In this document: positions 45,302 through 53,825 of the stretch, piece by piece | Layout of the letters: each line of letters begins with the position of its first letter | Position numbering within the stretch: the stretch's first letter is position 1 | Assembly (NCBI GenBank): GCA_965198325.1 | Contig: CBDAPE010000016.1 | Coordinates: forward strand, 124,001-188,000 | Reading direction: 5' to 3' | Source of the DNA: CBDAPE01 sp965198325 | GTDB lineage: Bacteria > Pseudomonadota > Alphaproteobacteria > UBA828 > JAPUJA01 | DNA length: 64,000 nucleotides | Translations under genes and position numbers: made by a program | Notes under the pieces: model-generated | What the model was told of the DNA's origin: nothing | The model's database searches: none | The model's input: the letters and a program-made list of their open reading frames with translations, nothing else

Positions 45302-45327
45302 CAGGCCGGCAGGGAAGGGATCGAAGC

Positions 45328-46617
45328 GTGCAGACCCACTTCACCGACGCCCAGCTCAAGGATCCCGCCAACGCGGAAGCCAACCGGATCCTGCGCAGTT
45401 GCGTGCACTGCGGCATGTGCACGACCAATTGCCCCACCTTCCGGTTGCTGGGCGACGAGCTCGACAGCCCGCGGGGCCGGATCTACCTGATCAAGGACAT
45501 GCTGGAGAACGACAAGCCAGCGAGTGCGCTCGTCGCGACCCATCTCGACCGCTGCCTGTCCTGCCTGTCCTGCGTCACGACCTGCCCGGCCGACGTCGAT
45601 TACGCCCATCTCATCGATATCGGGCGTGAACGCGTCGCCAAAACCTTCCGCCGCGATCTGCCCGACCGGCTCGCCCGCGCGGTCCTCGCCCGGCTGCTGC
45701 CCCGACCCAGCCTCGTCCGGGCCGTCCTGCTTGCGGCCCAGCCGCTCCGCCCGTTCGCCCGCTGGCTTCCCGGGCGCGTGGGACGGCTTTTGCGCGCGGT
45801 GCCGGTGGGCGTGGCGCGGCCCTCCGGCGTCGAAGGTGCCGGGGCCCACCCCGCCAAGGGGCTGAGGCGCAAGCGGGTTGCCTTGCTCACCGGATGCGTC
45901 CAGCCGGTCATTGCGCCCGCGATCAACGAGGCGACCGTCCGCCTGCTCACCCGGCACGGCTGCGACGTAATCGTGGCCCGGGGTGTGGGTTGCTGCGGCG
46001 CGCTCACCCACCACATGGGCGAGACCGATCGAGCCAGGGCAGCGGTCAAGCGAAACGTCGCCGCCTGGACCCGCGAGATCGAGCGCGGGGGGCTCGACGC
46101 CATCGTCGCCAACGCGTCGGGCTGCGGCACCATGCTCAAGGATTACGGCCACCTGTTGCGGAACGATCCGGGCTGGGCCGACCGCGCGGGCCGCATAGCG
46201 TCTCTTGCGCGCGACGTGAGCGAGCTGCTGGCGGATCTCGACTTGCGCGGCGGCTCCGCCTCGAACGGTCCCGTCGTCGCCTACCATTCCGCGTGCTCGC
46301 TGCAGCACGGCCAGGGCGTGCACGATGGTCCCCGCGCCCTGCTTGAGCGCGCCGGCTTTACGGTCCACGACGTGCCCGACGGCCATCTCTGCTGCGGCTC
46401 GGCGGGCACCTACAGCCTGCTCCAGGGTGATCTCGCCGATCGCTTGCTGGCCGGTAAAATCGCTGCCATCGAGAGCACGGGCGCCGCCCTCGTCGCCGCG
46501 GGCAATATCGGCTGCATCCAGCAGATCGGCGGCGGCACGGACCTGCCTGTGGTTCACACCGTCGAGCTGCTCGACTGGGCCGACGGCGGCCCGCGGCCCG
46601 CGGCGCTGAAGGCGTGA
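45328..46617 (+). CDS. glcF: Glycolate oxidase iron-sulfur subunit GlcF
   Basis: A 429-residue electron-transfer subunit with two 4Fe-4S motifs (CVHCGMCTTNCPTF and CLSCLSCVTTCPAD) and two CCG domains (GVGCCGALTHHMG; LCCGSAGTYSLL). It passes electrons from GlcDE to the quinone pool at the membrane. Start is GTG at 45328, after AGGGAAGGGA; the open frame extends upstream in overlap with glcE but without family sequence. Confidence 0.95.
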   Translation: MQTHFTDAQLKDPANAEANRILRSCVHCGMCTTNCPTFRLLGDELDSPRGRIYLIKDMLENDKPASALVATHLDRCLSCLSCVTTCPADVDYAHLIDIGRERVAKTFRRDLPDRLARAVLARLLPRPSLVRAVLLAAQPLRPFARWLPGRVGRLLRAVPVGVARPSGVEGAGAHPAKGLRRKRVALLTGCVQPVIAPAINEATVRLLTRHGCDVIVARGVGCCGALTHHMGETDRARAAVKRNVAAWTREIERGGLDAIVANASGCGTMLKDYGHLLRNDPGWADRAGRIASLARDVSELLADLDLRGGSASNGPVVAYHSACSLQHGQGVHDGPRALLERAGFTVHDVPDGHLCCGSAGTYSLLQGDLADRLLAGKIAAIESTGAALVAAGNIGCIQQIGGGTDLPVVHTVELLDWADGGPRPAALKA

Positions 46618-46691
46618 GCCCCACGCCGACTCGCCGCCCGGTCGACCCGGGTTCGATCGGGGCCGCACCCGGCAACCGGTCGTAGGGCGCC

Positions 46692-47666
46692 ATGCATTCA
46701 CACGACGTCAGTTACGAAAAGCCCGGCGACCCCCTGATTCCCGAGCGGATGGTGCCCTACATCCTGCTGGTCGTCGGCTCGGTAACGTGGGCCGTCGCCT
46801 ACTCGCTGTACAAAATAGCGACGACCGAGGGAATCCCTTTTATCCCCTTCGTATTCTGGCAGGTCATGGGCGCCGGCCTTCTTCTGCTTCTGTTCGCAGC
46901 AGCCCGGCGCATTCGGATCAAGCTCGACATCCCCCATATCCGCGCCTACCTCGTCGCCGGTGTGTTAGGCACGTCCCTTCCGCTTTGTCTTTACGCCTTT
47001 GTCGCCCCCGAACTGCCTGCAGGCGTGCTCGGCTTGACCATCACGCTCGAGCCCATGTTCACCTTGGTGTTCGCCATGCTGCTCATGCTCGAGTCCTGGC
47101 GCTGGCTGCGCGTGCTGGGGCTTCTCCTCGGCCTCGGCGGCGTCCTCCTCGTGGTGCTGCCCGAGACCGGCCTGCCCACGCGCGGAATGGTGGGCTGGCT
47201 TTTGTTGACCCTCGTCGCGCCGGTCTGCTTCGGCCTGCACAATGCGCTGATCGAGCGCTACTGGCCCCGGGATTGCCGCGCCCTGGTCCTGGTCTGCGGC
47301 GGCTTGGTGGTCGGTGGTCTGTTCATGGTGCCCGCGATGGCTGTGGCGGATAGCTGGTGGTTCTTCCCCAACGGCGTGGGGCGAGGCGAATGGGCGCTGA
47401 TCGGCATCACGCTGATCAACGCTGTCGGCACCGTCATCTTCTTCGAGATTATCCGCCGTGCCGGTGCCCTGTTCGCTTCGACGGCCGTCTATATCGAAAC
47501 CCTGTTCGCTTCGACGGCCGTCTATATCGAAACCCTGGCGGCGATCGGCTGGGGCGTCCTGATCTTCGGCGAGAGCCACTCGCCCTGGGTCTGGGCGTCT
47601 GTCTTCATCCTCCTGGCGGGGCTCTATCTGGTCAACCGGGTGGGCCGCGGGCCGCGGGCAACCTAG
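46692..47666 (+). CDS. EamA/DMT-superfamily transporter with an 11-residue tandem duplication
   Basis: A 324-residue inner-membrane protein with ten predicted helices in two EamA halves (first: PYILLVVGSVTWAVAYSLY; second: VGWLLLTLVAPVCFGLHNAL). Near residue 260 the sequence LFASTAVYIET is repeated exactly in tandem, encoded by a 33-bp duplication at 47469-47534; relatives have one copy. It sits in the loop/helix before the final helices and may alter topology. Cargo unknown; its position after glcDEF suggests a small organic acid or amino acid. Confidence 0.9.
   Translation: MHSHDVSYEKPGDPLIPERMVPYILLVVGSVTWAVAYSLYKIATTEGIPFIPFVFWQVMGAGLLLLLFAAARRIRIKLDIPHIRAYLVAGVLGTSLPLCLYAFVAPELPAGVLGLTITLEPMFTLVFAMLLMLESWRWLRVLGLLLGLGGVLLVVLPETGLPTRGMVGWLLLTLVAPVCFGLHNALIERYWPRDCRALVLVCGGLVVGGLFMVPAMAVADSWWFFPNGVGRGEWALIGITLINAVGTVIFFEIIRRAGALFASTAVYIETLFASTAVYIETLAAIGWGVLIFGESHSPWVWASVFILLAGLYLVNRVGRGPRAT
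47469..47534. repeat. Perfect 33-bp tandem duplication within the EamA gene
   Basis: Units at 47469-47501 and 47502-47534 are identical and in frame (11 codons each). The absence of any divergence indicates a recent event, or an assembly artefact. Confidence 0.9.
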
Positions 47667-47843
47667 GGCGGTCGGCCCATAGACCTGCCCGCCGCGCCCT
47701 CGCCAGCCGGCGCACCGAGGGGCTGCATCGACAACTCGGTTTTGCAGACCGCCGCGTCTGCCGTCGTGAGCGGCGAATTCTCCTCGCAGGAACGTGAACG
47801 CCCTGCGCCTTGCGCCGGACGCGAATCGCTCTACACTTCCGTC

Positions 47844-48398
47844 ATGCGAATATTATTCGCCTTCCTGATCGTATGGCTCGCTTTGGGAGTAACACCGGCG
47901 GCAATGGCGGAACAGGACGATCCCCGGCTCGAGGTCTTGTTCGAGCAGCTTCTCGCGGACAGCTACACCGGCGAGGTCCGGACGGCCGAGCAGGCCATTT
48001 GGAAAATCTGGATGGAAACGCCCGATCCGGTGATCCAGCGGGCGCTCAATGTGGGCTCCCAGGCGATGCAGATGGGCGCGTTCGACAGCGCGATGACCAA
48101 CTTCAATATGGTGATCGAGTTCCACGACCAATTCGCCGAGGGCTGGAACAAGCGGGCGACGCTCTATTACCTGATGGGCGATTACGAGGCGTCGATCCGC
48201 GATATCGATCAGACCCTGGCCCGCGAACCGCGGCATTTCGGCGCGTTGTCGGGGCTCGGGCTCGTCTATCTCAAGCTGGAAAACGACGCCAAGGCGCTCG
48301 ATGCCTTCGAGCGGGCGCTGGCGGTCCATCCCCATCTTCAGACGCCCCAGTATTACGTCCGCAAACTAAGCGAGAAGCTGAAGGGGATCCGCACCTGA
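47844..48398 (+). CDS. Periplasmic tetratricopeptide-repeat protein
   Basis: A 184-residue protein with a signal peptide (MRILFAFLIVWLALGVTPAA MA, cleavage near residue 22) and about three TPR units (QRALNVGSQAMQMGAFDSAM; AEGWNKRATLYYLMGDYEAS; GALSGLGLVYLKLENDAKAL). TPR units mediate protein-protein contacts; no partner can be named. The stop overlaps the next gene (CTGA), so it is translationally coupled to the DUF1445 gene. Confidence 0.88.
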   Translation: MRILFAFLIVWLALGVTPAAMAEQDDPRLEVLFEQLLADSYTGEVRTAEQAIWKIWMETPDPVIQRALNVGSQAMQMGAFDSAMTNFNMVIEFHDQFAEGWNKRATLYYLMGDYEASIRDIDQTLAREPRHFGALSGLGLVYLKLENDAKALDAFERALAVHPHLQTPQYYVRKLSEKLKGIRT

Positions 48399-49177
48399 GC
48401 GAGAACCCGAGCGCGATTCGTGCCGAGATCCGGGCAAAGCGGATCCGGGGCCACACGGCCGGGCTCGCACCCGGCATGGTTCAGGGCAATCTCGCGATAT
48501 TGCCCGCCGCGCTGGCCGGCGATTTTGCGGAATTCTGCACAGCTAATCCTCAGCCCTGCCCATTGCTGGTCACCTCGGAAGCGGGTGATCCCCGCCTGCC
48601 GGACGTCGGTGCCGATCTCGATCTGCGCACCGACCTGCCGCGTTATCGCGAGTTCCGCGATGGCTGCTTCGTCGCCGAGCATGACGAGATCACCGGCCTG
48701 TGGCGGGACGACCTGGTGGGCTTCGTGCTGGGGTGCTCGTTTTCGTTCGAGGAGGCGTTGCTCGAGGCGGGTGTGCGGATGCGTCATCTCGAGCTCGGCA
48801 AGGACGTGCCGATGTATCGCACGAGCATCGAGACCGTCCCCGCCGGGCCGTTTGCCGGTCCCATGGTGGTCTCCATGCGTCCCATCCCGGCCGGACAGGT
48901 GGCGCGCGCCGTCGCGGTCACCGGGCGCTACCCCCGGGTTCACGGCGCACCGGTTCATTGCGGCGATCCGCGCGCGATCGGGATCGCCGATCTGGCGGCA
49001 CCCGATTACGGCGAGCCGACGCCCGTCGCGGCCGGCGAGGTGCCCTGCTTCTGGGCCTGCGGGGTCACGCCGCAGGTTGCCATCGAAGCCGCCAGGCCCG
49101 ATCTGTGCATCACCCACGCCCCGGGCTCGATGCTCTTGACGGACTGGGCAAACGCCGATCTGGCCGGTCCCGGCTGA
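48395..49177 (+). CDS. DUF1445 / D-glutamate cyclase-like family protein, possible CTG start
   Basis: A 260-residue member of the DUF1445 family: GHTAGLAPGMVQGNLAILPA near the N-terminus, FCTANPQPCPLLVTSEAGDP, GFVLGCSFSFEEALLEAGV and WACGVTPQVAIEAARPDLCI with HAPGSMLLTD at the end are all family hallmarks. Members include the mitochondrial D-glutamate cyclase and putative hydro-lyases. No ATG, GTG or TTG lies in frame near the family start; CTG at 48395, overlapping the TPR stop as CTGA, is the best candidate. A strong terminator follows. Confidence 0.88.
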   Translation: MSENPSAIRAEIRAKRIRGHTAGLAPGMVQGNLAILPAALAGDFAEFCTANPQPCPLLVTSEAGDPRLPDVGADLDLRTDLPRYREFRDGCFVAEHDEITGLWRDDLVGFVLGCSFSFEEALLEAGVRMRHLELGKDVPMYRTSIETVPAGPFAGPMVVSMRPIPAGQVARAVAVTGRYPRVHGAPVHCGDPRAIGIADLAAPDYGEPTPVAAGEVPCFWACGVTPQVAIEAARPDLCITHAPGSMLLTDWANADLAGPG

Positions 49178-49180
49178 TTC

Positions 49181-49211
49181 GGGCCGACCGCCCCGGCTCG
49201 GCCCTTTTTTT
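49181..49211 (+). terminator. Rho-independent terminator after the DUF1445 gene
   Basis: GGGCCGA (49181-49187) pairs with TCGGCCC (49198-49204), with a 10-base loop and seven Ts directly after. Three bases follow the stop codon before the stem. Confidence 0.9.
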
Positions 49212-49483
49212 ATGGGGATTACCACTTATGACACCTTTGCCCCGCCTTGCGTGTTTTTCTTATCCCAAATAATAGATAGATTGACGATGGACTTTCCTTC
49301 CAAATCCAATTTCGTGATTCTGCTGCAAAATTCCCTACCTTGAGCTTTGTGGCTCGGGTCACGCATAAGGAGATGGCCGAATAAGGAGAGCGCACTTGAC
49401 GGATCGCGGGATGATGACCGCGTTTCATCCGTTTCGGTGCGCTCTCACACTGCACCCGGAAAATCAGGCCGCGTTGATGGCCA

Positions 49484-50449
49484 ATGCGTCGCGGGCATCA
49501 CGTCAATGCACAGGATGTGTCGGTCCAGCTTTTTTTGCGACATGTTCCCTATACCGAGGATCAGCGAAAATCAGGCCCGCGTCCAGTGGTTCGAGACAGC
49601 GCCCGCGCGTGGTTCGAGACGCGCCTCTGGCCGGAAGGCCGGTATTGCCCGCATTGCGGAAGCGTGAACACCCACGAGGCGGGTCACAACAACATGCCCT
49701 ACCGCTGCACGGATTGCCGGGGCTACTTCTCGGTCAAGACCGGCACCGCGATGCACAACTCCCGCCTGCCGCTCCGCAAGTGGGTGTTCGCGATCTATCT
49801 GCATCTTACGTCCCTCAAGGGTGTGTCCAGCATGAAGCTCCACCGCGATATCGGCGTCTCCCAACCGGCAGCCTGGTACATGCTCCAGCGCATCCGAAAG
49901 GCATGGGAAGGCGACGATAAACTCTTCGCCGGGCCTCTTGAGATAGATGAATCGTTCTTCGGCGGCAAGGAGAAGAACAAGCACAAGGGCAAGAAGCTCA
50001 AGGCCGGCAGAGGCGCGACCGGCAAGACCGTCGTCGTGGGCGCCAAGGACCGCAAGACCAACAAGGTTCGCGCCAAGGTCACCGAGAAGGTCGATGCCAA
50101 GACGCTACAGGAATTCGTAACCGACGTGGCCGCGACCGGTGCGACCGTCTACACCGACGACGCCAGCGCCTACAAGGGCATCCCCTTCGACCACGAAACC
50201 GTCCGTCACAGCGTCGGCGAGTACGTCAAGGGCATGGCGCATACCAACGGGATCGAGAGCTTCTGGGCCACGCTCAAGCGCGCCCACAAAGGTGTCTATC
50301 ACAAGATCAGCGTCAAGCACCTTCAGCGCTACGTGGACGAATTCGCGGGTCGTCACGGCGTCCGTGAGCTTGACACGCTGGACCAGATGGAAGTAGTGGC
50401 TAGCTTGATGGCTGGCAAACGGCTGAGCTATAAGGATTTGGTCGCATGA
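49484..50449 (+). CDS. IS1595-family (ISXO2-like) transposase
   Basis: A 321-residue transposase with an N-terminal zinc ribbon (YCPHCGSVNTH ... YRCTDCRGYF) and the DDE-type ISXO2 core: Asp in EIDESFFGGKEKNKHKGK, Asp in TVYTDDASAYKG, and the Asn/Glu region AHTNGIESFWATLKR. Start uncertain: ATG 49484 gives 40 residues before SARAWFETRLWPEG, where most relatives start nearer; a T7 tract at 49528 could hide an indel. The stop overlaps the next small gene (ATGA). The element's inverted ends were not located. Confidence 0.9.
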   Translation: MRRGHHVNAQDVSVQLFLRHVPYTEDQRKSGPRPVVRDSARAWFETRLWPEGRYCPHCGSVNTHEAGHNNMPYRCTDCRGYFSVKTGTAMHNSRLPLRKWVFAIYLHLTSLKGVSSMKLHRDIGVSQPAAWYMLQRIRKAWEGDDKLFAGPLEIDESFFGGKEKNKHKGKKLKAGRGATGKTVVVGAKDRKTNKVRAKVTEKVDAKTLQEFVTDVAATGATVYTDDASAYKGIPFDHETVRHSVGEYVKGMAHTNGIESFWATLKRAHKGVYHKISVKHLQRYVDEFAGRHGVRELDTLDQMEVVASLMAGKRLSYKDLVA

Positions 50450-50718
50450 CGGAAGGCGAGATAATGAATCAAATCGGCGAAGCCGCCGTGGAAAGAAAGC
50501 ACTGTCTGGACAAAATGTCCTGTTATGAAGCGCGACTCAAGACGGCGAAACAATCTCTGTCTGTGTTTTTGGACACAGAAAATAACCCTCTGCACAAAGA
50601 TAACCAACGGCTCCTAGAGCTTACATCTGATCCCCGCGCTGATGCCAAAGGATATGTTGATGCGAGGAAGCGGGCAGACGAACTGGCAGACTTTCTGAAG
50701 AAACACAACGCTCTTTAA
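50446..50718 (+). CDS. Small coiled-coil protein linked to IS1595 transposase, unknown function
   Basis: A 90-residue protein starting at the ATG that overlaps the transposase stop (ATGA), so it is translationally coupled. Charged helices (AAVERKHCLDKMSCYEARLK; ADELADFLKKHNAL) suggest a helical bundle. I do not recognise a family. Lower GC than neighbours fits arrival with the IS as a passenger gene. Confidence 0.6.
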   Translation: MTEGEIMNQIGEAAVERKHCLDKMSCYEARLKTAKQSLSVFLDTENNPLHKDNQRLLELTSDPRADAKGYVDARKRADELADFLKKHNAL

Positions 50719-50731
50719 AAGTAGGGAAAAG

Positions 50732-50974
50732 ATGGCCAAGGAACAAAAGACAAAAGAGGAATTGGAAGAGCTTCTTAATGAAGCGATCCGGCCCTACCAA
50801 CTTGGATCAGAACCCAATTGTCAATGGAAGAAAATTGTCGCCGTCGAAAACCAGGACGGTTCGAATTGGACAGTGTCTCACAACCCCGAGGGAAACCCGC
50901 CCGGAGATTTTTGGAAAGCTATTGAACATGTATTGCCTGAGCTTCAGGGGAAATACGACTTACTCGCAGATTAG
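50732..50974 (+). CDS. Small acidic protein in the IS1595 unit, unknown function
   Basis: An 80-residue protein 13 bases after the previous gene. It begins MAKEQKTKEELEELLNEAIR and includes a WTVSHNPEGNPPGDFWKAIE segment similar in style to small hypothetical proteins found behind ISXO2 transposases. It may act in transposition or be cargo; this is inference. Confidence 0.55.
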   Translation: MAKEQKTKEELEELLNEAIRPYQLGSEPNCQWKKIVAVENQDGSNWTVSHNPEGNPPGDFWKAIEHVLPELQGKYDLLAD

Positions 50975-51071
50975 ACGTAGAAACGCCCCGCAGGTTGGAG
51001 CCGGACGGGGCGAAACGGTGACGATCACCTTAGTTTAATCTAGCCGAGGTGCTTTGCCGTGTCCACAAACA

Positions 51072-51353
51072 TCATCTCTTTTGCTGAGCAACGACGTCGC
51101 AGAGGTTTACCAGAGCCTCCCGAATCCCACGAAGCTCAGCTACCGCCGCCGGACCTGTCAATCCGTAGTCATTCAATGCATCAAGCGGTAGCAGAATATC
51201 ATGGTCTTGACCCTCAATATTCACTTGAAGCTCAAGGCCTTCGGTCTGTCCCACTTTCGATCCCGGTGCCGATATTCCGGATTGACTGAGCCTAACTACC
51301 TTAGCAGTCAGCCGTCTGCTGTCGTTAGGATATTTGTCTTGAACAGTCGCCAT
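51072..51353 (-). CDS. Hypothetical protein, 93 residues
   Basis: Begins MATVQDKYPNDSRRLTAKVV and contains a likely beta-rich region (GLELQVNIEGQDHDILLPLD) and a terminal helix. No family recognised. Convergent with the passenger genes; low GC and lack of relatives recognised here limit certainty. It might be part of the mobile unit. Confidence 0.45.
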   Translation of the reverse strand: MATVQDKYPNDSRRLTAKVVRLSQSGISAPGSKVGQTEGLELQVNIEGQDHDILLPLDALNDYGLTGPAAVAELRGIREALVNLCDVVAQQKR

Positions 51354-51463
51354 GGCGCACCCCGCCTGTTAGGCGAAGTCCACCACGCTTGACCGAGTAG
51401 TCCGGCTAGGCTAAAGTCGGAATTGCATAGACCGACTTTGGCGGCAAACGCCACACTGAAAAC

Positions 51464-51488
51464 CCCCGGCTCCTAACCGGGGATTTTC
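51464..51488. terminator. Bidirectional hairpin terminator candidate
   Basis: CCCCGG (51464-51469) pairs with CCGGGG (51477-51482), loop CTCCTAA; ATTTTCTT follows on the plus strand and TTTTCAG on the minus strand. It could serve the minus-strand small genes at 51557-52112. Confidence 0.6.
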
Positions 51489-51556
51489 TTGTATCAGACC
51501 GACGATCGCGAGTCTATTCACCTCCGGTTAAGAAACCGGGCGGCGCTCATCCAATG

Positions 51557-51787
51557 CTAGTCGTCTCGGACGCTCCAGCCTTGCTTCTCGTACCACCCGC
51601 GCACGATGCTCCTGTTCCAAAGCGGCATGATACCGAACAGTCCATTGGCCGTGATAAAACTTAGGGCCGCCGGGCCCCACATTCCCTTCCCGGCGTAGTA
51701 AATCCAGCCAAACAGGAAACTCCATTGCCTGTGGCGCGAACCCAAGATCACTTTTTCGGTGCCGCTGGTCGGGTGTTTTGCGATCAT
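51557..51787 (-). CDS. Small membrane protein, 76 residues (DUF2628-like)
   Basis: Starts at ATG 51787 after GAGGAAAT. Two hydrophobic stretches (WSFLFGWIYYAGKGMWGPAA and SFITANGLFGIMP) and the terminal YEKQGW motif resemble short DUF2628-type proteins. It lies 7 bases after the secreted-protein gene, in the same direction. Function unknown. Confidence 0.6.
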   Translation of the reverse strand: MIAKHPTSGTEKVILGSRHRQWSFLFGWIYYAGKGMWGPAALSFITANGLFGIMPLWNRSIVRGWYEKQGWSVRDD

Positions 51788-51794
51788 GATTTCC

Positions 51795-52112
51795 TCACCA
51801 ATTCGGGTCAATGCTGTATTTGATGGAGAGGTTCTTCGGCGTGTCCAAGTTTGTAGCAAGGGCACTGAAAACGTGGCCGTCTATGAAGCCCTCTGCCGTT
51901 CCCAAGAACCGCTGGCCGTCACCTTCGCCGTCATAGAGACGTATCCTGATAAAGCCAGTATCACAGGTTGCAACCCCTTCGATCACAAAGGTTCCAAAAG
52001 AGTCCCACGATCTCCAATCTTCAATCTCGCACGCCCCGATGTGGTCATCACAAGCAAGCGCTGCACTGGCCCCGATCAGACAAGCGCTCACGGCCATAGC
52101 AATGAGTTTCAT
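51795..52112 (-). CDS. Small secreted protein, 105 residues, unknown function
   Basis: Signal peptide MKLIAMAVSACLIGASAALA with cleavage near residue 20, then a Cys-containing domain (CDDHIGACEIEDW ... GVATCDTGFIRIRLYDGEGD). The three Cys may form a disulfide in the periplasm. No family recognised. Confidence 0.65.
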   Translation of the reverse strand: MKLIAMAVSACLIGASAALACDDHIGACEIEDWRSWDSFGTFVIEGVATCDTGFIRIRLYDGEGDGQRFLGTAEGFIDGHVFSALATNLDTPKNLSIKYSIDPNW

Positions 52113-52347
52113 GACGGATTTCCTCCCCGTGTGCGTCCCGACGGGTGCCGGAGTCGGCTGCCAAGCAACACACGAGCGAGGTGGATTCCTGTTTATTCCC
52201 GCCGGGGCGGTGTTCTATTCACGGGCAACCCGACATGGGTCGCTCGTGCTTGATCTTGGCAGCAATGGGGATAGTGAATGAAACGGGGCGCGGGGTCAAT
52301 ATTAGCTTATAAGTCCCTTTTTATAGGGGGTAAATAGCTGACCCGCC

Positions 52348-53784
52348 CTAGCCGGTCGGAACCTCGTCGGGCCAAATTTCCGCGACCCGGAGAACGTTCG
52401 TCGCGCCCGGCGTTCCGAACGGGACGCCGGCGGTGATCACGATCCGCTCGCCGGCCTCGACGAAGCCTAGTTCGTGGGACAGCCGTGTCGCCGTGTCGGT
52501 CATGTCGTTGAAGCTCGAGACGTCCTTGGTGCGCACGCAGTAGGTTCCCCAGGCGAGCGCCAGACGGCGCGCCGTCGCCTCGTTCGGAGTCAGCGCCAGG
52601 ACCGGGACACCGGGGCGCACCCTCGAGGCGCGCAGCGCGGTCGATCCCGAGGTCGTGTAGGTCACGATGGCCGCGGCGTGAACCGTCTCGGCGACCTGGC
52701 GGGCGGCCAGCGTAATCGCATCGGCCAGGGTCTGTCGCGGCGCTTGCGCGTCGAGCTCGAGCAGGCTGCGATAGAGCGGATCGCGCTCGACCTGCTCGAT
52801 GATGCGGTCCATCATCGCGACCGCCTCGCGCGGGTAATCGCCGACCGCCGATTCGGCCGAGAGCATGAGGGCGTCGGCCCCGTCATAGACCGCAGTCGCG
52901 ACGTCGGAAGCCTCGGCGCGGGTCGGCGCCGCCGCGTTGATCATCGATTCGAGCATCTGGGTCGCGACGACCACCGGCTTGCCCGCCTGGCGCGCAGCGC
53001 GGACGATCCTTTTCTGTACGCCGGGCACGACCTCGGGCGCGAGCTCGACGCCGAGATCGCCGCGCGCGACCATCAACGCATCGGACAGCTCGACGATCCT
53101 GTCCAGCTCGTCGAGCGCCGAGGGCTTTTCAAGCTTGCTCAACACGCCCGCCTTGCCGGCAATTAGTTTGCGCGCCTCCGCGACGTCGTCGGGCCGTTGG
53201 ACGAAGGATAGTCCGACCCAGTCGACCCCCAGTTCGAGGCCGAATATGAGATCGCGCCGGTCCTTCTCGGTCAACGCGCTGAGCGGCAGGGCGACGTCGG
53301 GCAGGTTCAGCCCCTTGTTGTCGGACAATTCGCCGCCGTTCACCACGACCGTCTCGGCAAAATCGCCGCCGCAGCGCTCGACGCGGAGCCGCCGCCGGCC
53401 ATCGTCGAGCAGCAGATCGGCGCCGGTCCGGATTGCTTCGAAGACTTCGGGGTGGGGCAGGCCGACGCGGTGCTCATCGCCCGGCTCACTGGACAGGTCG
53501 AGCCGGAACGCAACGCCCTGGGCAAGCATCACCGGTCCGTTCGCAAATGATCCGATGCGAAGCTTCGGCCCCTGCAAATCCATCAGCACGGCAATCGGCC
53601 GCCCGGTCCGGGATTCCAATTCGCGGAGGATCCGAAAGCGGTCCCGGTGGTCGTCGTGACTGCCGTGGCTGAAGTTGAGTCGAAAGACGTCGGCCCCCGC
53701 CTCGAACAGGCTCTGGATCATCTCGGGGCTGGAGCTCGCCGGGCCAAGCGTTGCGACGATCTTGGCGTTTCGAAGATGGCGCAT
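52348..53784 (-). CDS. pyk: Pyruvate kinase
   Basis: A 478-residue glycolytic enzyme making pyruvate and ATP from PEP. Visible are KIVATLGPASSSPE, VLMDLQGPKLRIG, the active-site Lys region LSKLEKPSALDELDRI, VARGDLGVELAPE, VVVATQMLESMI and ADALMLSAESAVGDYPREAV; the C-terminal allosteric domain ends RIVITAGVPFGTPGATNVLR. It is 41 bases downstream of glycerate kinase in one operon, coupling 2-phosphoglycerate metabolism to pyruvate. Confidence 0.96.
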   Translation of the reverse strand: MRHLRNAKIVATLGPASSSPEMIQSLFEAGADVFRLNFSHGSHDDHRDRFRILRELESRTGRPIAVLMDLQGPKLRIGSFANGPVMLAQGVAFRLDLSSEPGDEHRVGLPHPEVFEAIRTGADLLLDDGRRRLRVERCGGDFAETVVVNGGELSDNKGLNLPDVALPLSALTEKDRRDLIFGLELGVDWVGLSFVQRPDDVAEARKLIAGKAGVLSKLEKPSALDELDRIVELSDALMVARGDLGVELAPEVVPGVQKRIVRAARQAGKPVVVATQMLESMINAAAPTRAEASDVATAVYDGADALMLSAESAVGDYPREAVAMMDRIIEQVERDPLYRSLLELDAQAPRQTLADAITLAARQVAETVHAAAIVTYTTSGSTALRASRVRPGVPVLALTPNEATARRLALAWGTYCVRTKDVSSFNDMTDTATRLSHELGFVEAGERIVITAGVPFGTPGATNVLRVAEIWPDEVPTG

Positions 53785-53825
53785 GGTCTGGCTCCCGGTG
53801 ATGAGCGGGCGGCGCGTCGGCGCGC

